In this document: positions 42,888-50,755 of the stretch, piece after piece
Layout: every line of letters begins with the position of its first letter
Numbering within the stretch: position 1 is the stretch's first letter
Origin: an uncultured Microbacterium sp.
GTDB lineage: Bacteria; Actinomycetota; Actinomycetes; Actinomycetales; Microbacteriaceae
Direction of reading: 5' to 3'
Assembly (NCBI RefSeq): GCF_947489255.1
Contig: NZ_CANLCY010000001.1
Span: 248,001-312,000, forward strand
Length of the DNA stretch: 64,000 nt
Position numbers and translations under genes: made by a program
The notes under the pieces: model-generated
What the model was told of the DNA's origin: nothing
Seen by the model: the letters and a program-made list of their open reading frames with translations, nothing else
Database searches by the model: none

Positions 42888-43370
42888 TCAGGCGAGCCGT
42901 GCCCACACCGCCGCGGCATCCACTTCGAGCCGTGCGTCGGTGCCGCGCGAGCGCCACGCGTCGCGATCGAACACGAACGCCCGCTCGACCTCGAGCACGT
43001 AGAGGCGCTTGGTGGGCACCCCCAGCACGAGGGACGGATCGTCGTCGCCGGCATCGCGGGGGAGCCGCGCGGCCAGCACGTCCCGGACCGCCGAGGCCTC
43101 GGCATCCACTTCCCGTGCCGCGAAAGCCAGCTGCACGCCGTCGGCGTCGGCGAGGGTCGCTGCCGGGTCCAACACGACCCCGGATGCCACGCCTGACGCC
43201 GCGATCGCCCGCGCGTGCCGCGACGAGACGTCGGACTCGACGTACAGGCCGCGGGGGAGGAGCCGGTACTGCGCGGCCGCCGTCCACGGGCCGTCGGCGT
43301 CGGCGGTGCCGATCACGACGAACCGCTGGGCGGCGAGGATCGCCGCGGCGCGCTGCACGGGGGAGTCCAT
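42888..43370 (-). CDS. Pyridoxamine-5'-phosphate-oxidase-like FMN-binding protein
   Basis: A 160-aa protein with the split-barrel flavin-binding pattern: QRFVVIGTADADGPWTAAAQYRLLPRGLYVESDVSSRHARAI at the N-terminus and VPTKRLYVLEVERAFVFDRD near the end. Such proteins bind FMN or F420 and act as small reductases. It is not the biosynthetic PNP oxidase. It lies 97 bp upstream of the SDR on the same strand and may share its transcript. Confidence 0.72.
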   Translation of the reverse strand: MDSPVQRAAAILAAQRFVVIGTADADGPWTAAAQYRLLPRGLYVESDVSSRHARAIAASGVASGVVLDPAATLADADGVQLAFAAREVDAEASAVRDVLAARLPRDAGDDDPSLVLGVPTKRLYVLEVERAFVFDRDAWRSRGTDARLEVDAAAVWARLA

Positions 43371-43488
43371 GCGGCCATCGTCGGGGGCGCGCGCGACGCG
43401 GGTGTTTCCACGCCGTAACGCTTGCGCGGCTCGCGCCGTGTCACGTCGCGCGCGCGCCTACGCTCGCATCCGAGGCGCCGCCGCTCGT

Positions 43489-43582
43489 CGAATGTCCACG
43501 ACACGCCGCATCCGGCCAGCCTGTCGAGTGTCCAAGACACGCCGCGCGGAACCGGCCGCCAACGGCGTGTCGTGGACACTCG
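43489..43582. repeat. GTGTCC-type inverted/direct repeat element
   Basis: Two direct copies of CGAnTGTCCAnGACACGCCGC (43489-43509 and 43525-43545) are followed by an inverted copy ending in GGACACTCG (43564-43582), which can pair with the second to give a 58-nt hairpin. It lies in the 241-bp divergent gap between the FMN-barrel and esterase genes and may affect both leaders. Confidence 0.7.
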
Positions 43583-43611
43583 AACCTCATCGAGAACGAA
43601 CCAGGAGCACC

Positions 43612-44613
43612 GTGAGCGACAGCGTCCACCCCGCCATCACCGACCCCGACGTGCGTGCGCATCTCGCGCGCCTCGCCGCGCAGGCCGGCACGATCCCCTC
43701 GGGGGCCACGGATGCCGACGGCGACGACGCCGCGCGCATCGCCGAGCTGCGCGCGAACCCGTCATGGGTGCGGCTGCCCGACGACGAGGCCCTCGAATCG
43801 ATCGACCTGGATGCCGACGGTCTCGCCCTGCGCCTGTACCGCCCGCGCGGCGGTCGCCGCGGGACGCTCGTCTTCGCCCACGGCGGGGGATGGGTCGCCG
43901 GCGACCTCGACAACAACGACGCGCTGTGCCGCGCGCTCGCCGCGGCGACCGGGGCCCAGGTGCTGAGCGTCGACTACCGCTTGGCGCCCGAGCATCCGTT
44001 CCCGGCCGGACTCGACGACCTCGATCGCGCGCTGCGCTTCGCCGCCGCCGGAGCCGGCGGACTCGTCGACCCATCGCTGCTCGGCGTCGCGGGCCACAGC
44101 GCCGGGGGCAACCTCGCCGCCGCTCTCGCCCTGCGTGCGCGGGAGGGTCGGGCTCCCGGCATCCGGGTCCAGGTGCTGCTGTGCCCCGTGCTCGACGCGC
44201 CCGACCCCGACCGTCCGAGCTACCGCGCGCACACCGAGAACCTCCCGCTGACCGCGAAGGGGATGCAGTGGTACTGGGGGCTGTATCTCGGCGGCGCCGC
44301 GGGGGCGGCCGCGCCGGCGGGCGCCGACGCTCCATCGCGAACGGATGCCGCGGATGCCGTGCCCGTCGAGGCGGCGCCGCTCCGTGCGTCGGAGCTCGCC
44401 GGTTCGGCTCCGGCCGTGATCGTCGCGGCGGCCGTCGACCCTCTGTCGGACGAAGCGGAGGAGTATGCCGCCCGGCTGGCGGCATCCGGCACCCCCGTCG
44501 AGTTCGTGCGACGCGAGGGGGTGCCGCACCTGTTCCTGGTGTTCCCGTCGACGCCCGCGCGCGACGAGGTGCTGGCCGCGGTCGCGCCCGCGGTGCGCGC
44601 GGCGTTCGCCTGA
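43612..44613 (+). CDS. Alpha/beta hydrolase, hormone-sensitive-lipase (GDXG) type esterase
   Basis: A 333-aa esterase. The oxyanion motif is HGGGW (about residues 88-92), the nucleophile sits in GHSAGG, the Asp in AAAVDPLSD and the His in EGVPHLF, which places it in the GDXG/HSL family acting on short acyl esters. AGGAG precedes the GTG start by 4 nt. The last 46 bp of the gene and its flank are tandemly duplicated downstream (44568-44817), so the 3' end has been copied beyond the stop codon. Confidence 0.9.
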   Translation: MSDSVHPAITDPDVRAHLARLAAQAGTIPSGATDADGDDAARIAELRANPSWVRLPDDEALESIDLDADGLALRLYRPRGGRRGTLVFAHGGGWVAGDLDNNDALCRALAAATGAQVLSVDYRLAPEHPFPAGLDDLDRALRFAAAGAGGLVDPSLLGVAGHSAGGNLAAALALRAREGRAPGIRVQVLLCPVLDAPDPDRPSYRAHTENLPLTAKGMQWYWGLYLGGAAGAAAPAGADAPSRTDAADAVPVEAAPLRASELAGSAPAVIVAAAVDPLSDEAEEYAARLAASGTPVEFVRREGVPHLFLVFPSTPARDEVLAAVAPAVRAAFA

Positions 44614-44920
44614 CCCCCTCGTCCCACTTGTGGTGGGTGCGGCGGTGTGTGACCGGCGTTTTGTGGGACATGCACCGCTAGAGGTGGGACGGGGTGCTGG
44701 CCGCGGTCGCGCCCGCGGTGCGTGCGGCGTTCGCTTGACCCCCTTGTCCCAGTTGTGGGGGGTGCGGCGGTGTGTGACCGGCGTTTTGTGGGACATGCAC
44801 CGCGAGAGGTGGGACGGGGTGCGGGGGTGGCGTTGGGCTGCGGGCCCTTGTCCCATTTGTGGTGGGTGCGGCGGTGTGTGACCGGCGTTTTGTGGGACAT
44901 GCACCGCTAGAGGTGGGACG
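44568..44920. repeat. 125-bp tandem duplication of the esterase 3' end
   Basis: Unit 1 (44568-44692) comprises the last 15 esterase codons, the stop and a 3' flank with GTGTGTGACCGGCGTTTTGTG. Unit 2 (44693-44817) repeats all of it with few changes, including the pseudo-stop. Unit 3 (44818 to about 44920) keeps only the flank; a scrap follows at 44941. The flanks contain GTCCCAC and GTGGGAC arms that can form hairpins. No gene is present in 44614-45033. Confidence 0.85.
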
Positions 44921-45020
44921 AGGGGCTGCGGTGGCGCCGACATGCACCGCCAGAAGGGGGACGCGGCCTCCCGCAAACCGCTCGCCGCACGCCCGGAACA
45001 CCGCGGAAACACGCCATTGT

Positions 45021-45026
45021 TACCGT
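45021..45026 (+). promoter_or_regulatory. Leaderless -10 hexamer for the deaminase gene
   Basis: TACCGT ends 7 nt before the ATG at 45034, and there is no Shine-Dalgarno sequence. This fits a transcript that begins at or next to the start codon. Confidence 0.5.
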
Positions 45027-45033
45027 CATCAAC

Positions 45034-46410
45034 ATGTCGCTCCTGGTCACGAACGCACGTCTCATCACGGTCCCCGCGGGCACCGACGACCCCGGCTACA
45101 TCGAGCGCGGGTACATGCTCGTGCGGGGCGGACGCATCGCCGCGATCGGCGCCGGCGACCCCGACCCGGGCATCACCGCCGACGAGATCCTCGACGTCGA
45201 CGGCAAGTTCGTCGCCCCCGGCTTCGTGTCGAGCCACAGCCACCTGTTCACGAGCGGCTCGCGCGGCCTCGGTGTCGACCAGACGCTCTACGGCTGGTGC
45301 ACCTCGATGTTCAGCGTCCTCAACAACGCCTCGCCCGATCAGATCTACTGGGCGACGCTGCACGGATCGCTCGACTTCCTCGCCAACGGCGTGACCACGG
45401 CGTACAACTTCACCGACCCCCTCCTGCCGTGGGAGCCCATGGTCGAGGGCAAGCGCGCCGACGGCGGCGGCATCCTGCGCGACCACGCGTGGCACACCCG
45501 CCAGGCCGACGGATGCCACGATGCGGGGCTCCGCTTCGTCGACTCCATCGCACTCGATGCCACCGTGGGCACCGACGACGAGATCTTCGCCCGGTTCGAG
45601 GCCTCCCTCGACCACGTCCTCGCGATGGACCCCGACATCGCCCTCGGCGCCTCGATCATGGGGCAGGTGCAGTGGTCGACGCGCCCCGATGCCGCGGAGA
45701 TCGAGGTCGCGGTCATGGACCGCTTCGGCGTCACCAACCAGGCGCACTTCCTCGAGACGTACGAGGCGATCGAGCACCAGCAGACCAAGTTCCAGCTGTA
45801 CAAGAACGCCGGAGCCCTGCGCCCCGGCATGATGTTCGGCCACTTCATCCAGACGACGCCCGAGATCATCGCGGATGCCGCCGCCGGCGGCGCCAGCATG
45901 TCGTGGCAGCCTGCGTCGAACGGGCGTCTCGCGTCGGGCATCGCCCACGTTCCCGAGATGCTCGAGCAGGGGATGAAGGTCGGCATGGGGCTCGACGACC
46001 AGGCCTGCACCGACGTCGCCGACCCGTGGCAGAACATGCGCATGGGGATGTTCATGCAGCGCGCCCGTACCCACGACCCGCTGTCGATGATGCCCGAGCG
46101 GGTCCTGCGCCTGCATACCCTCGGGGGCGCGGAGATCATGGGCGTCGACGACCGCGTCGGCAGCCTCGAGGTGGGCAAGCTCGCCGACTTCGTCGTGGTC
46201 GACCCGCGCACGCCCGACATCGGTCCGCTGTGGAACCCGGTGCGCAGCTACGTGCTCGCGTGCGGCCTGCGCAACCTGCAGCAGGTCTACGTCGGCGGCA
46301 AGCTCGTCAACGAGAATGGCGTCTCGACCAACCCGCTCGCTGTCGAGGCCTCCCGCGTGCTGCACGAGGAGCTGCCGGCGCTCGCGGAGGAGTTCGGCGT
46401 CATCCTGTAG
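45034..46410 (+). CDS. Metal-dependent amidohydrolase/deaminase (ATZ/TRZ family)
   Basis: A 458-aa member of the amidohydrolase superfamily. Metal ligands are visible as HSH in VSSHSHLF (about residue 68), His and Glu in QAHFLET, His in GHFIQTTPEI and Asp in GLDDQACTD. The pattern WQPASNGRLASGIAHVPEMLEQGMKVGMGLDD matches the S-adenosylhomocysteine/guanine/triazine deaminase branch. All catalytic residues are intact, in contrast to the relative at 60563. It probably deaminates a purine-, triazine- or similar N-heterocycle, in line with the MFS transporter and creatininase genes that follow. Confidence 0.87.
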   Translation: MSLLVTNARLITVPAGTDDPGYIERGYMLVRGGRIAAIGAGDPDPGITADEILDVDGKFVAPGFVSSHSHLFTSGSRGLGVDQTLYGWCTSMFSVLNNASPDQIYWATLHGSLDFLANGVTTAYNFTDPLLPWEPMVEGKRADGGGILRDHAWHTRQADGCHDAGLRFVDSIALDATVGTDDEIFARFEASLDHVLAMDPDIALGASIMGQVQWSTRPDAAEIEVAVMDRFGVTNQAHFLETYEAIEHQQTKFQLYKNAGALRPGMMFGHFIQTTPEIIADAAAGGASMSWQPASNGRLASGIAHVPEMLEQGMKVGMGLDDQACTDVADPWQNMRMGMFMQRARTHDPLSMMPERVLRLHTLGGAEIMGVDDRVGSLEVGKLADFVVVDPRTPDIGPLWNPVRSYVLACGLRNLQQVYVGGKLVNENGVSTNPLAVEASRVLHEELPALAEEFGVIL

Positions 46411-46453
46411 GACTCCGTCTCGTCGCGGCCGCCCCCGTCGATATCCGTCCCGC

Positions 46454-46705
46454 GAGCACAACGGCGGACACCGCGGCCGACACGCCGCACTCGACCGTCT
46501 GGCGGCGGTGTGTCGTCGCCAATGTCCGCCGTTGTGTACGCCGCGCGGCATGACGTGATGGCGGGCGCGGCGACGGCCGTCGTGCCCGGCGAGGGTCGCG
46601 GCGCGTGCTCCGACGCGAGCACAACCGCAGGCGCACTGCCCGACACGCCGCGCTCGACCGTCTGGCGGCGGTGTGTCGTCGCCGACGCCCGCCGTTGTAT
46701 ACGCC
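46454..46705. repeat. Two copies of a long inverted-repeat element
   Basis: Copy 1 (46454-46542) has perfect 14-bp arms CACAACGGCGGACA/TGTCCGCCGTTGTG and an inner, imperfect stem around CGACACGCCGC. Copy 2 (46615-46705) keeps the same centre (CTCGACCGTCTGGCGGCGG) but its outer arms have drifted. They occupy most of the 385-bp gap between the convergent deaminase and MFS genes, where a folding terminator would be expected. No gene lies in the gap. Confidence 0.8.
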
Positions 46706-46795
46706 CGACACCTGGCCGTCGTTCCCCCGACACTGGCCGCCCGTGTGCGCGGGGGCCGATCCCGCCGGCGGGTCTCCGATTCCGAGGCTCCGCCG

Positions 46796-48010
46796 TCAGC
46801 CCCGCGCGATCCGCAGCACCCACTCGCCCGCCGCGGCGATCCCCGCAGCCAGCGCCAGCGACACCGCGATCGTCACCAGCGCCGCGGCCGGGCCCGTGGC
46901 ATCCAGAGCCGCTCCCGCGATCACACCGCCGATCGGCACGCCGAGCGACATCGCGGCGGTGGGGTAGGCGAGGGTCTCGGTCACGCGACCCTGCGGGGCG
47001 CGAGCGGATGCGACCAGGATCCCCGACACCATCACCGGCGACACCGCGAGCCCCAGCAGCAGGATCACCCCGAACAGCACCGGAACCGACCCCTGGGCGA
47101 AGGGGAGCCCCACGGCGACCACCGCGGCCAGCGCCGCGAAGCCGATGTAGCGGGCGGCGGGCGTGAGCCGCCACGACCGCGCCCCCGTGATGACCGAACC
47201 GATCGCGATCGCCACGGCGAGGGCGCTGAACGCCGGCCCCGCGAGCCACGGCCGTTCGCTCAGCTCGGCCCAGCCGACCAGGCTCACGTCGAACGCCCCG
47301 AACACCCCGCCCAGGGCGATGCACGCCACCGCGATGGGGATGACGCCCGCGGGCGGGAGGACCAGACCGCGGCGCTGGGGGCCCCGCGGGGTCGGCGGGG
47401 GCTGCGTGCCCCGCTGCGCGGCGAGCCAGACGCCGCCGATGACCCCGAGCCCGAGCGAGCCGAGCATCGCCACGGCGGGATCGATCGCCGCGGCGATCGC
47501 GGTGATGGCGGGCGGCCCGGCGATGAAGACCATCTGGTCGGCGATCGTCTCGAGGGCGAGAGCGGCGGTGCGCTGCGAGGGCGGGGCGAGCACCGTCCAC
47601 CGCGCGCGCACGGCCGAGGTCAGATCCGGGGTCGCCGCCCCCGTCACGAACGCCGCGACGAGCCAGGTCCAGAACGGCGCGCCGGTCAGCACGAGGGCGA
47701 GGAATGCGGATGCCGCGAGCACGAGGCATCCCAGCGATACGAGGATCACACGGGCCTGGCCGAACCGGTCCATGCGCGACGACCACAGCGGGGCAGCGAT
47801 CGCCATCCCGCCCACGAGAGGAGCGACCACGAGCCCGGCCGAGGCGAAGCTGCCGGTCGTCGCCGACACGAGCAGGATGATGCCCAGCGACAGCGTCGCC
47901 CGGGGGAAGCGGGCGAGGATGCCGGCGGCGACGAAGCTGCGGGCCCCGGGCAGGCGCAGCACCTGACCGTATGCGCGGACGCCCTGGCCGGTCTCGGTGG
48001 CCACGCTCAC
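46796..48010 (-). CDS. MFS transporter
   Basis: A 404-aa polytopic membrane protein with about 12 hydrophobic segments and the MFS loop motif SSRMDRFGQARVI after helix 2. The start is the GTG at 48010; the frame stays open further upstream only through the 71-bp repeat elements, where the translation is repeat-derived and not protein-like. The family exports drugs or sugars; nothing fixes the substrate. It converges on the deaminase gene at 45034. Confidence 0.87.
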   Translation of the reverse strand: MSVATETGQGVRAYGQVLRLPGARSFVAAGILARFPRATLSLGIILLVSATTGSFASAGLVVAPLVGGMAIAAPLWSSRMDRFGQARVILVSLGCLVLAASAFLALVLTGAPFWTWLVAAFVTGAATPDLTSAVRARWTVLAPPSQRTAALALETIADQMVFIAGPPAITAIAAAIDPAVAMLGSLGLGVIGGVWLAAQRGTQPPPTPRGPQRRGLVLPPAGVIPIAVACIALGGVFGAFDVSLVGWAELSERPWLAGPAFSALAVAIAIGSVITGARSWRLTPAARYIGFAALAAVVAVGLPFAQGSVPVLFGVILLLGLAVSPVMVSGILVASARAPQGRVTETLAYPTAAMSLGVPIGGVIAGAALDATGPAAALVTIAVSLALAAGIAAAGEWVLRIARG

Positions 48011-48061
48011 GCGCGCACCGCCGAGACCACGGCATCCGGCATCCGGTCGTGGCCGCGCGCT

Positions 48062-48132
48062 GCACAACTCCTGCAGGACGAGCCCTCCGAACCGTTCTCG
48101 GCGCGAAGAAGTCGGATCTGCAGGAGTCGTGC
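48062..48132. repeat. 71-bp inverted-repeat element, copy 2
   Basis: The arms GCACAACTCCTGCA and TGCAGGAGTCGTGC (one mismatch) enclose 43 bp. The inner ends (GGA near the left, CGGATC at the right) are shared with copy 3, showing common descent. It lies in the 274-bp gap between the MFS and creatininase genes. Confidence 0.82.
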
Positions 48133-48199
48133 ACGCCCGCGGTGACTCGCGATCCCCGCTCGAGCCGCACCGTCCGGCATCCCGTCCGACCCGGCCGCC

Positions 48200-48270
48200 G
48201 CACGACTCCTGCAGGAGCGGCCCGCGGGGACGGATCCGGCGCGGAATCGTCGGATCTGCAGGAGTCGTGT
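48200..48270. repeat. 71-bp inverted-repeat element, copy 3
   Basis: The arms GCACGACTCCTGCA and TGCAGGAGTCGTGT enclose 43 bp. Orientation is the same as copy 2, and copy starts are 138 bp apart. The gap contains no other feature. Confidence 0.82.
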
Positions 48271-48284
48271 GCGCCTCGAGCGAC

Positions 48285-49064
48285 TCACGCGGTGTAGTCG
48301 AATCGGTTGATCTCCTCGAGCGCCTCGACGACGAACGACACGCTCTGCTCGAACAGCTCCGCACCGTGCGCGGCGTTCGCGCCCGTCGGGTCGCCGAGCA
48401 CGCCGGTCGGCCCGAAGTCGTTCGAGAGCCACCCGAAGGTCACGGGCTTGCCGTTGAAGCCGATGTGCCGGAAATCGCCGATGTGCGCCGGAACGGTGGC
48501 CTCGAACTGCGTCGCGTCGACCAGCTCGGGGCGCAGGTGCATGATCATGCTCGTCTCGCCGTGCCCGGCGTGGATGCCGGTGCCGTGCTCGTCAGGTCCC
48601 CCGTCGGTGCCGTCGAACGAGGGCACGCGCGCGGCGGGCATGAAGAACGTGCGCAGACCGAAGCGGCGCCGGAGCTCCCGGTTCGCGACGTTCAGCAGGG
48701 CGACGTTTCCGCCGTGGCCGTTGAGGAACACGAGGGTGCGCGCGCGGGTGGTGAGGATCGACCGGCCGATGTCGACGACCGTCTGCAGCATCGTCTCGGG
48801 CGTCAGCCACAGCGTCCCCGGGGCCCACGAGTGCTCGTCCGACTTCGTGATCGACAGGGTCGGCAGCTGCCAGACGTCCAGCCCCTGCGCGGCGGCGCGC
48901 GCGACGGCGGCGGTCGCGGACGCCTCGGCGACGATGGCATCCGTGGCCAGGGGCAGGTGCGGTCCGTGGTGCTCGATCGCGCCGGTGGGCAGCACGAGGA
49001 TCGAGTCCTCGGTCAGCGCCTCGGCCGCGGCCGGTCCGCTCAGCTCTGCGAGAAGTCGGGTCAT
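48285..49064 (-). CDS. Creatininase-family amidohydrolase
   Basis: A 259-aa member of the creatininase family: GAIEHHGPHLPLATDAIVA (metal-binding Glu, His and Asp), FLNGHGGNVALL and HAGHGETSMIMH are the diagnostic blocks. Members open cyclic amides (creatinine, or formamido pyrimidine/riboflavin intermediates; MftE in mycofactocin maturation). The context of a CodA-type deaminase and importer suggests ring opening of an imported N-heterocycle such as creatinine. The ATG overlaps the FAD oxidase stop (ATGA). No mycofactocin genes are nearby. Confidence 0.88.
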   Translation of the reverse strand: MTRLLAELSGPAAAEALTEDSILVLPTGAIEHHGPHLPLATDAIVAEASATAAVARAAAQGLDVWQLPTLSITKSDEHSWAPGTLWLTPETMLQTVVDIGRSILTTRARTLVFLNGHGGNVALLNVANRELRRRFGLRTFFMPAARVPSFDGTDGGPDEHGTGIHAGHGETSMIMHLRPELVDATQFEATVPAHIGDFRHIGFNGKPVTFGWLSNDFGPTGVLGDPTGANAAHGAELFEQSVSFVVEALEEINRFDYTA

Positions 49065-50392
49065 GAGATGATCGCTCCCTTGCGCGCGCCGGTGTAGTCG
49101 GGGTTGAGCTTGCCGGGGTTCAGCAGCCCGTTCGGGTCGGTGACGCGGGCCGTCTCGATCGTCTGCTCGACGTTGAAGTCGACGTTCCACTGGTGCGGAT
49201 TGTGCACGCCCACCCCGATCGCGTTGAGCTCGGCGATGCCGCGGTACACGTCGTCCTCGCTCACGTAGGGGGCGGCGAGCATCCCGATCGGGAACGCCTT
49301 GGTCGACTCGATGTGCAGCTTCGATCCGGGGAAGACGCTCTCGATGGCCTCGATGTCGTCGGCGAGGGGAGCGCCCGCCACCTCGAGGTGGAACACCTCG
49401 TGCGGCTGGCTCTTCTGGTACCACTCGATCGGGTGGTTGTAGCTGAGCATCGACAGGCGGATGCTGGCCTGCGGCCCCTCGCGCACGGCTTCGACCCGGC
49501 CGCCGGCGCCCTCGATGATCGCCGTGACAGTGTCGATCTGGGCGGCATCCAGGATCACGCGCAGACTCGACCGACCCTCGGGGATCGCCTCGTCGGAGGG
49601 GAGGGATGCCGAGATCTCGGGCCCGTCGCCCGACACCAGGCGCGGTGAGGGGTCGAGGGTGCCGATGGTCTGCACCACGGAGAGGGTGCCGGCGAAGTCG
49701 GGGAAGCTCGCCCACAGGCCACGCCACTCGCGCAGCGGTTCGAGGCGGACGGTCGCACGGACGATGATGCCGGCGGTGCCGTAGTTGTGCACGTACTTCT
49801 GGGCGTCGTCGCCCTCGACGTGGATGATCTCGGCGCTGCCGTCGGCGTGCACGACGTCGAGCGCGGCGACGAAGCCGCGGTCGTTGGAGCCGTACGCGAT
49901 CGACCCGGTCCCGCCCGATCCGCCGGACAGGAAGCCGCCGATCGTCGACTGCGCGGTCGAGGGGTACATCCACAGCGCCTGGCCCGCGGCCCAGGCGGCC
50001 TGCTCGAGCAGCACCATCGGCGTGCCCGCCTCGGCGGTGATGTAGCCGTCGCCCACCTCGACGATGGCCTTGGCGCGGGTGGTGTCGATCACGAGACCGC
50101 CGTGCATCGGGATCGCCTGCCCGTAGTTGCCGGTGCCCTTGCCGCGCACGGTGATCGGAACCCCGTGACGGGATGCCGCCGCCACGGCCGTGGCGATCTG
50201 CTCGGCGTCGGCGGCGAAGACGACGAGGTCGGCCAGGCCCAGGGGGAGTTTGGCGGCAATGATCGGCGACATCGGCGAACCGTCGACGCTGGCACGTTCG
50301 CGAACGCGCGGTTCGGTGCTGACGGCGGCCGGGCCGAGCAGGTCGAGCAGTTCGTCCTCGAGGGAGAGGACGCGGGTGGCGGTGTCGCTCAT
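49061..50392 (-). CDS. FAD-binding oxidoreductase (PCMH type)
   Basis: A 443-aa flavoprotein of the VAO family. The FAD segment is VRGKGTGNYGQAIPMHGGLVIDTTR (residues 83-107), followed by YPSTAQSTIGGFLSGGSGGTGSIAYG. The C-terminus differs from GlcD (no SGEHGIG box; it ends NPGKLNPDYTG). GGAGAAA lies 6 nt before the ATG. It is coupled to creatininase and separated from the importer genes by a hairpin cluster. It probably oxidises an intermediate of the imported compound; the exact substrate is unknown. Confidence 0.86.
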   Translation of the reverse strand: MSDTATRVLSLEDELLDLLGPAAVSTEPRVRERASVDGSPMSPIIAAKLPLGLADLVVFAADAEQIATAVAAASRHGVPITVRGKGTGNYGQAIPMHGGLVIDTTRAKAIVEVGDGYITAEAGTPMVLLEQAAWAAGQALWMYPSTAQSTIGGFLSGGSGGTGSIAYGSNDRGFVAALDVVHADGSAEIIHVEGDDAQKYVHNYGTAGIIVRATVRLEPLREWRGLWASFPDFAGTLSVVQTIGTLDPSPRLVSGDGPEISASLPSDEAIPEGRSSLRVILDAAQIDTVTAIIEGAGGRVEAVREGPQASIRLSMLSYNHPIEWYQKSQPHEVFHLEVAGAPLADDIEAIESVFPGSKLHIESTKAFPIGMLAAPYVSEDDVYRGIAELNAIGVGVHNPHQWNVDFNVEQTIETARVTDPNGLLNPGKLNPDYTGARKGAIIS

Positions 50393-50755
50393 GGGTGTTT
50401 CTCCGGGTGGAACGGGCGGGGGAAGGATGCCGCGGGCGCGGGGGTGGCTGAGCCTGTCGAGGCCACTGTGGGTGTCGCAGTGCGGAGGTGGCTGAGCTTG
50501 TCGAAGCCACCGGGGGTGTCGTGGGTTCCGGTCCCTTCGACAGGCTCAGGGACCTGGGTCTCGCGGGGTGTCGTGGGTTCCGGTCCCTTCGACAGGCTCA
50601 GGGACCTGGGTGTGGCGGAGGTGGCTGAGCTTGTCGAAGCCACCGGGGGTGTCGTGGGTTCCGGTCCCTTCGACAAGCTCAGGGACCTCGGTTCAGCGGG
50701 GTTCGGGCCGCCCCGCCGGGCGGCCCGGCCCGCCGAGGCGGACCGGGCCGTCGGG
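50393..50755. other. 363-bp intra-operon gap filled by hairpin repeats
   Basis: There is no gene between the solute receptor stop and the FAD oxidase start. The gap consists mainly of six REP-like hairpins (50444-50687) and short variable spacers. Its transcript would carry a long chain of stem-loops inside the operon. Confidence 0.75.
50444..50687. repeat. Six REP-like hairpins of two stem classes
   Basis: Class A (GGTGGCT stem) occurs at 50444-50466 (slightly degenerate), 50487-50511 and 50620-50644. Class B (GGTCCCT stem, inverted orientation) occurs at 50530-50554, 50582-50606 and 50663-50687. The loop GAGCyTGTCGA is shared by both. A+B pairs with their spacer repeat as a larger unit, start to start 133 bp. 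Confidence 0.87.

Noticed and set aside
46454..46705. Integron attC sites
   Set aside because: The size and foldback shape are similar, but there is no integrase, no cassette layout and no recognisable attC core sites at the arm ends.
48062..48270. Two 71-bp elements as the N-terminal extension of the MFS gene
   Set aside because: The MFS frame stays open through them, but the translation is repeat-derived (TTPADPT-type twice) and precedes a normal MFS N-terminus with its own GTG.
48285..50392. Mycofactocin cluster based on the creatininase-family protein (MftE)
   Set aside because: No mftA precursor, mftB, mftC or mftD homologues occur nearby. The radical SAM gene at 3598 is 43 kb away and unlike MftC in context.
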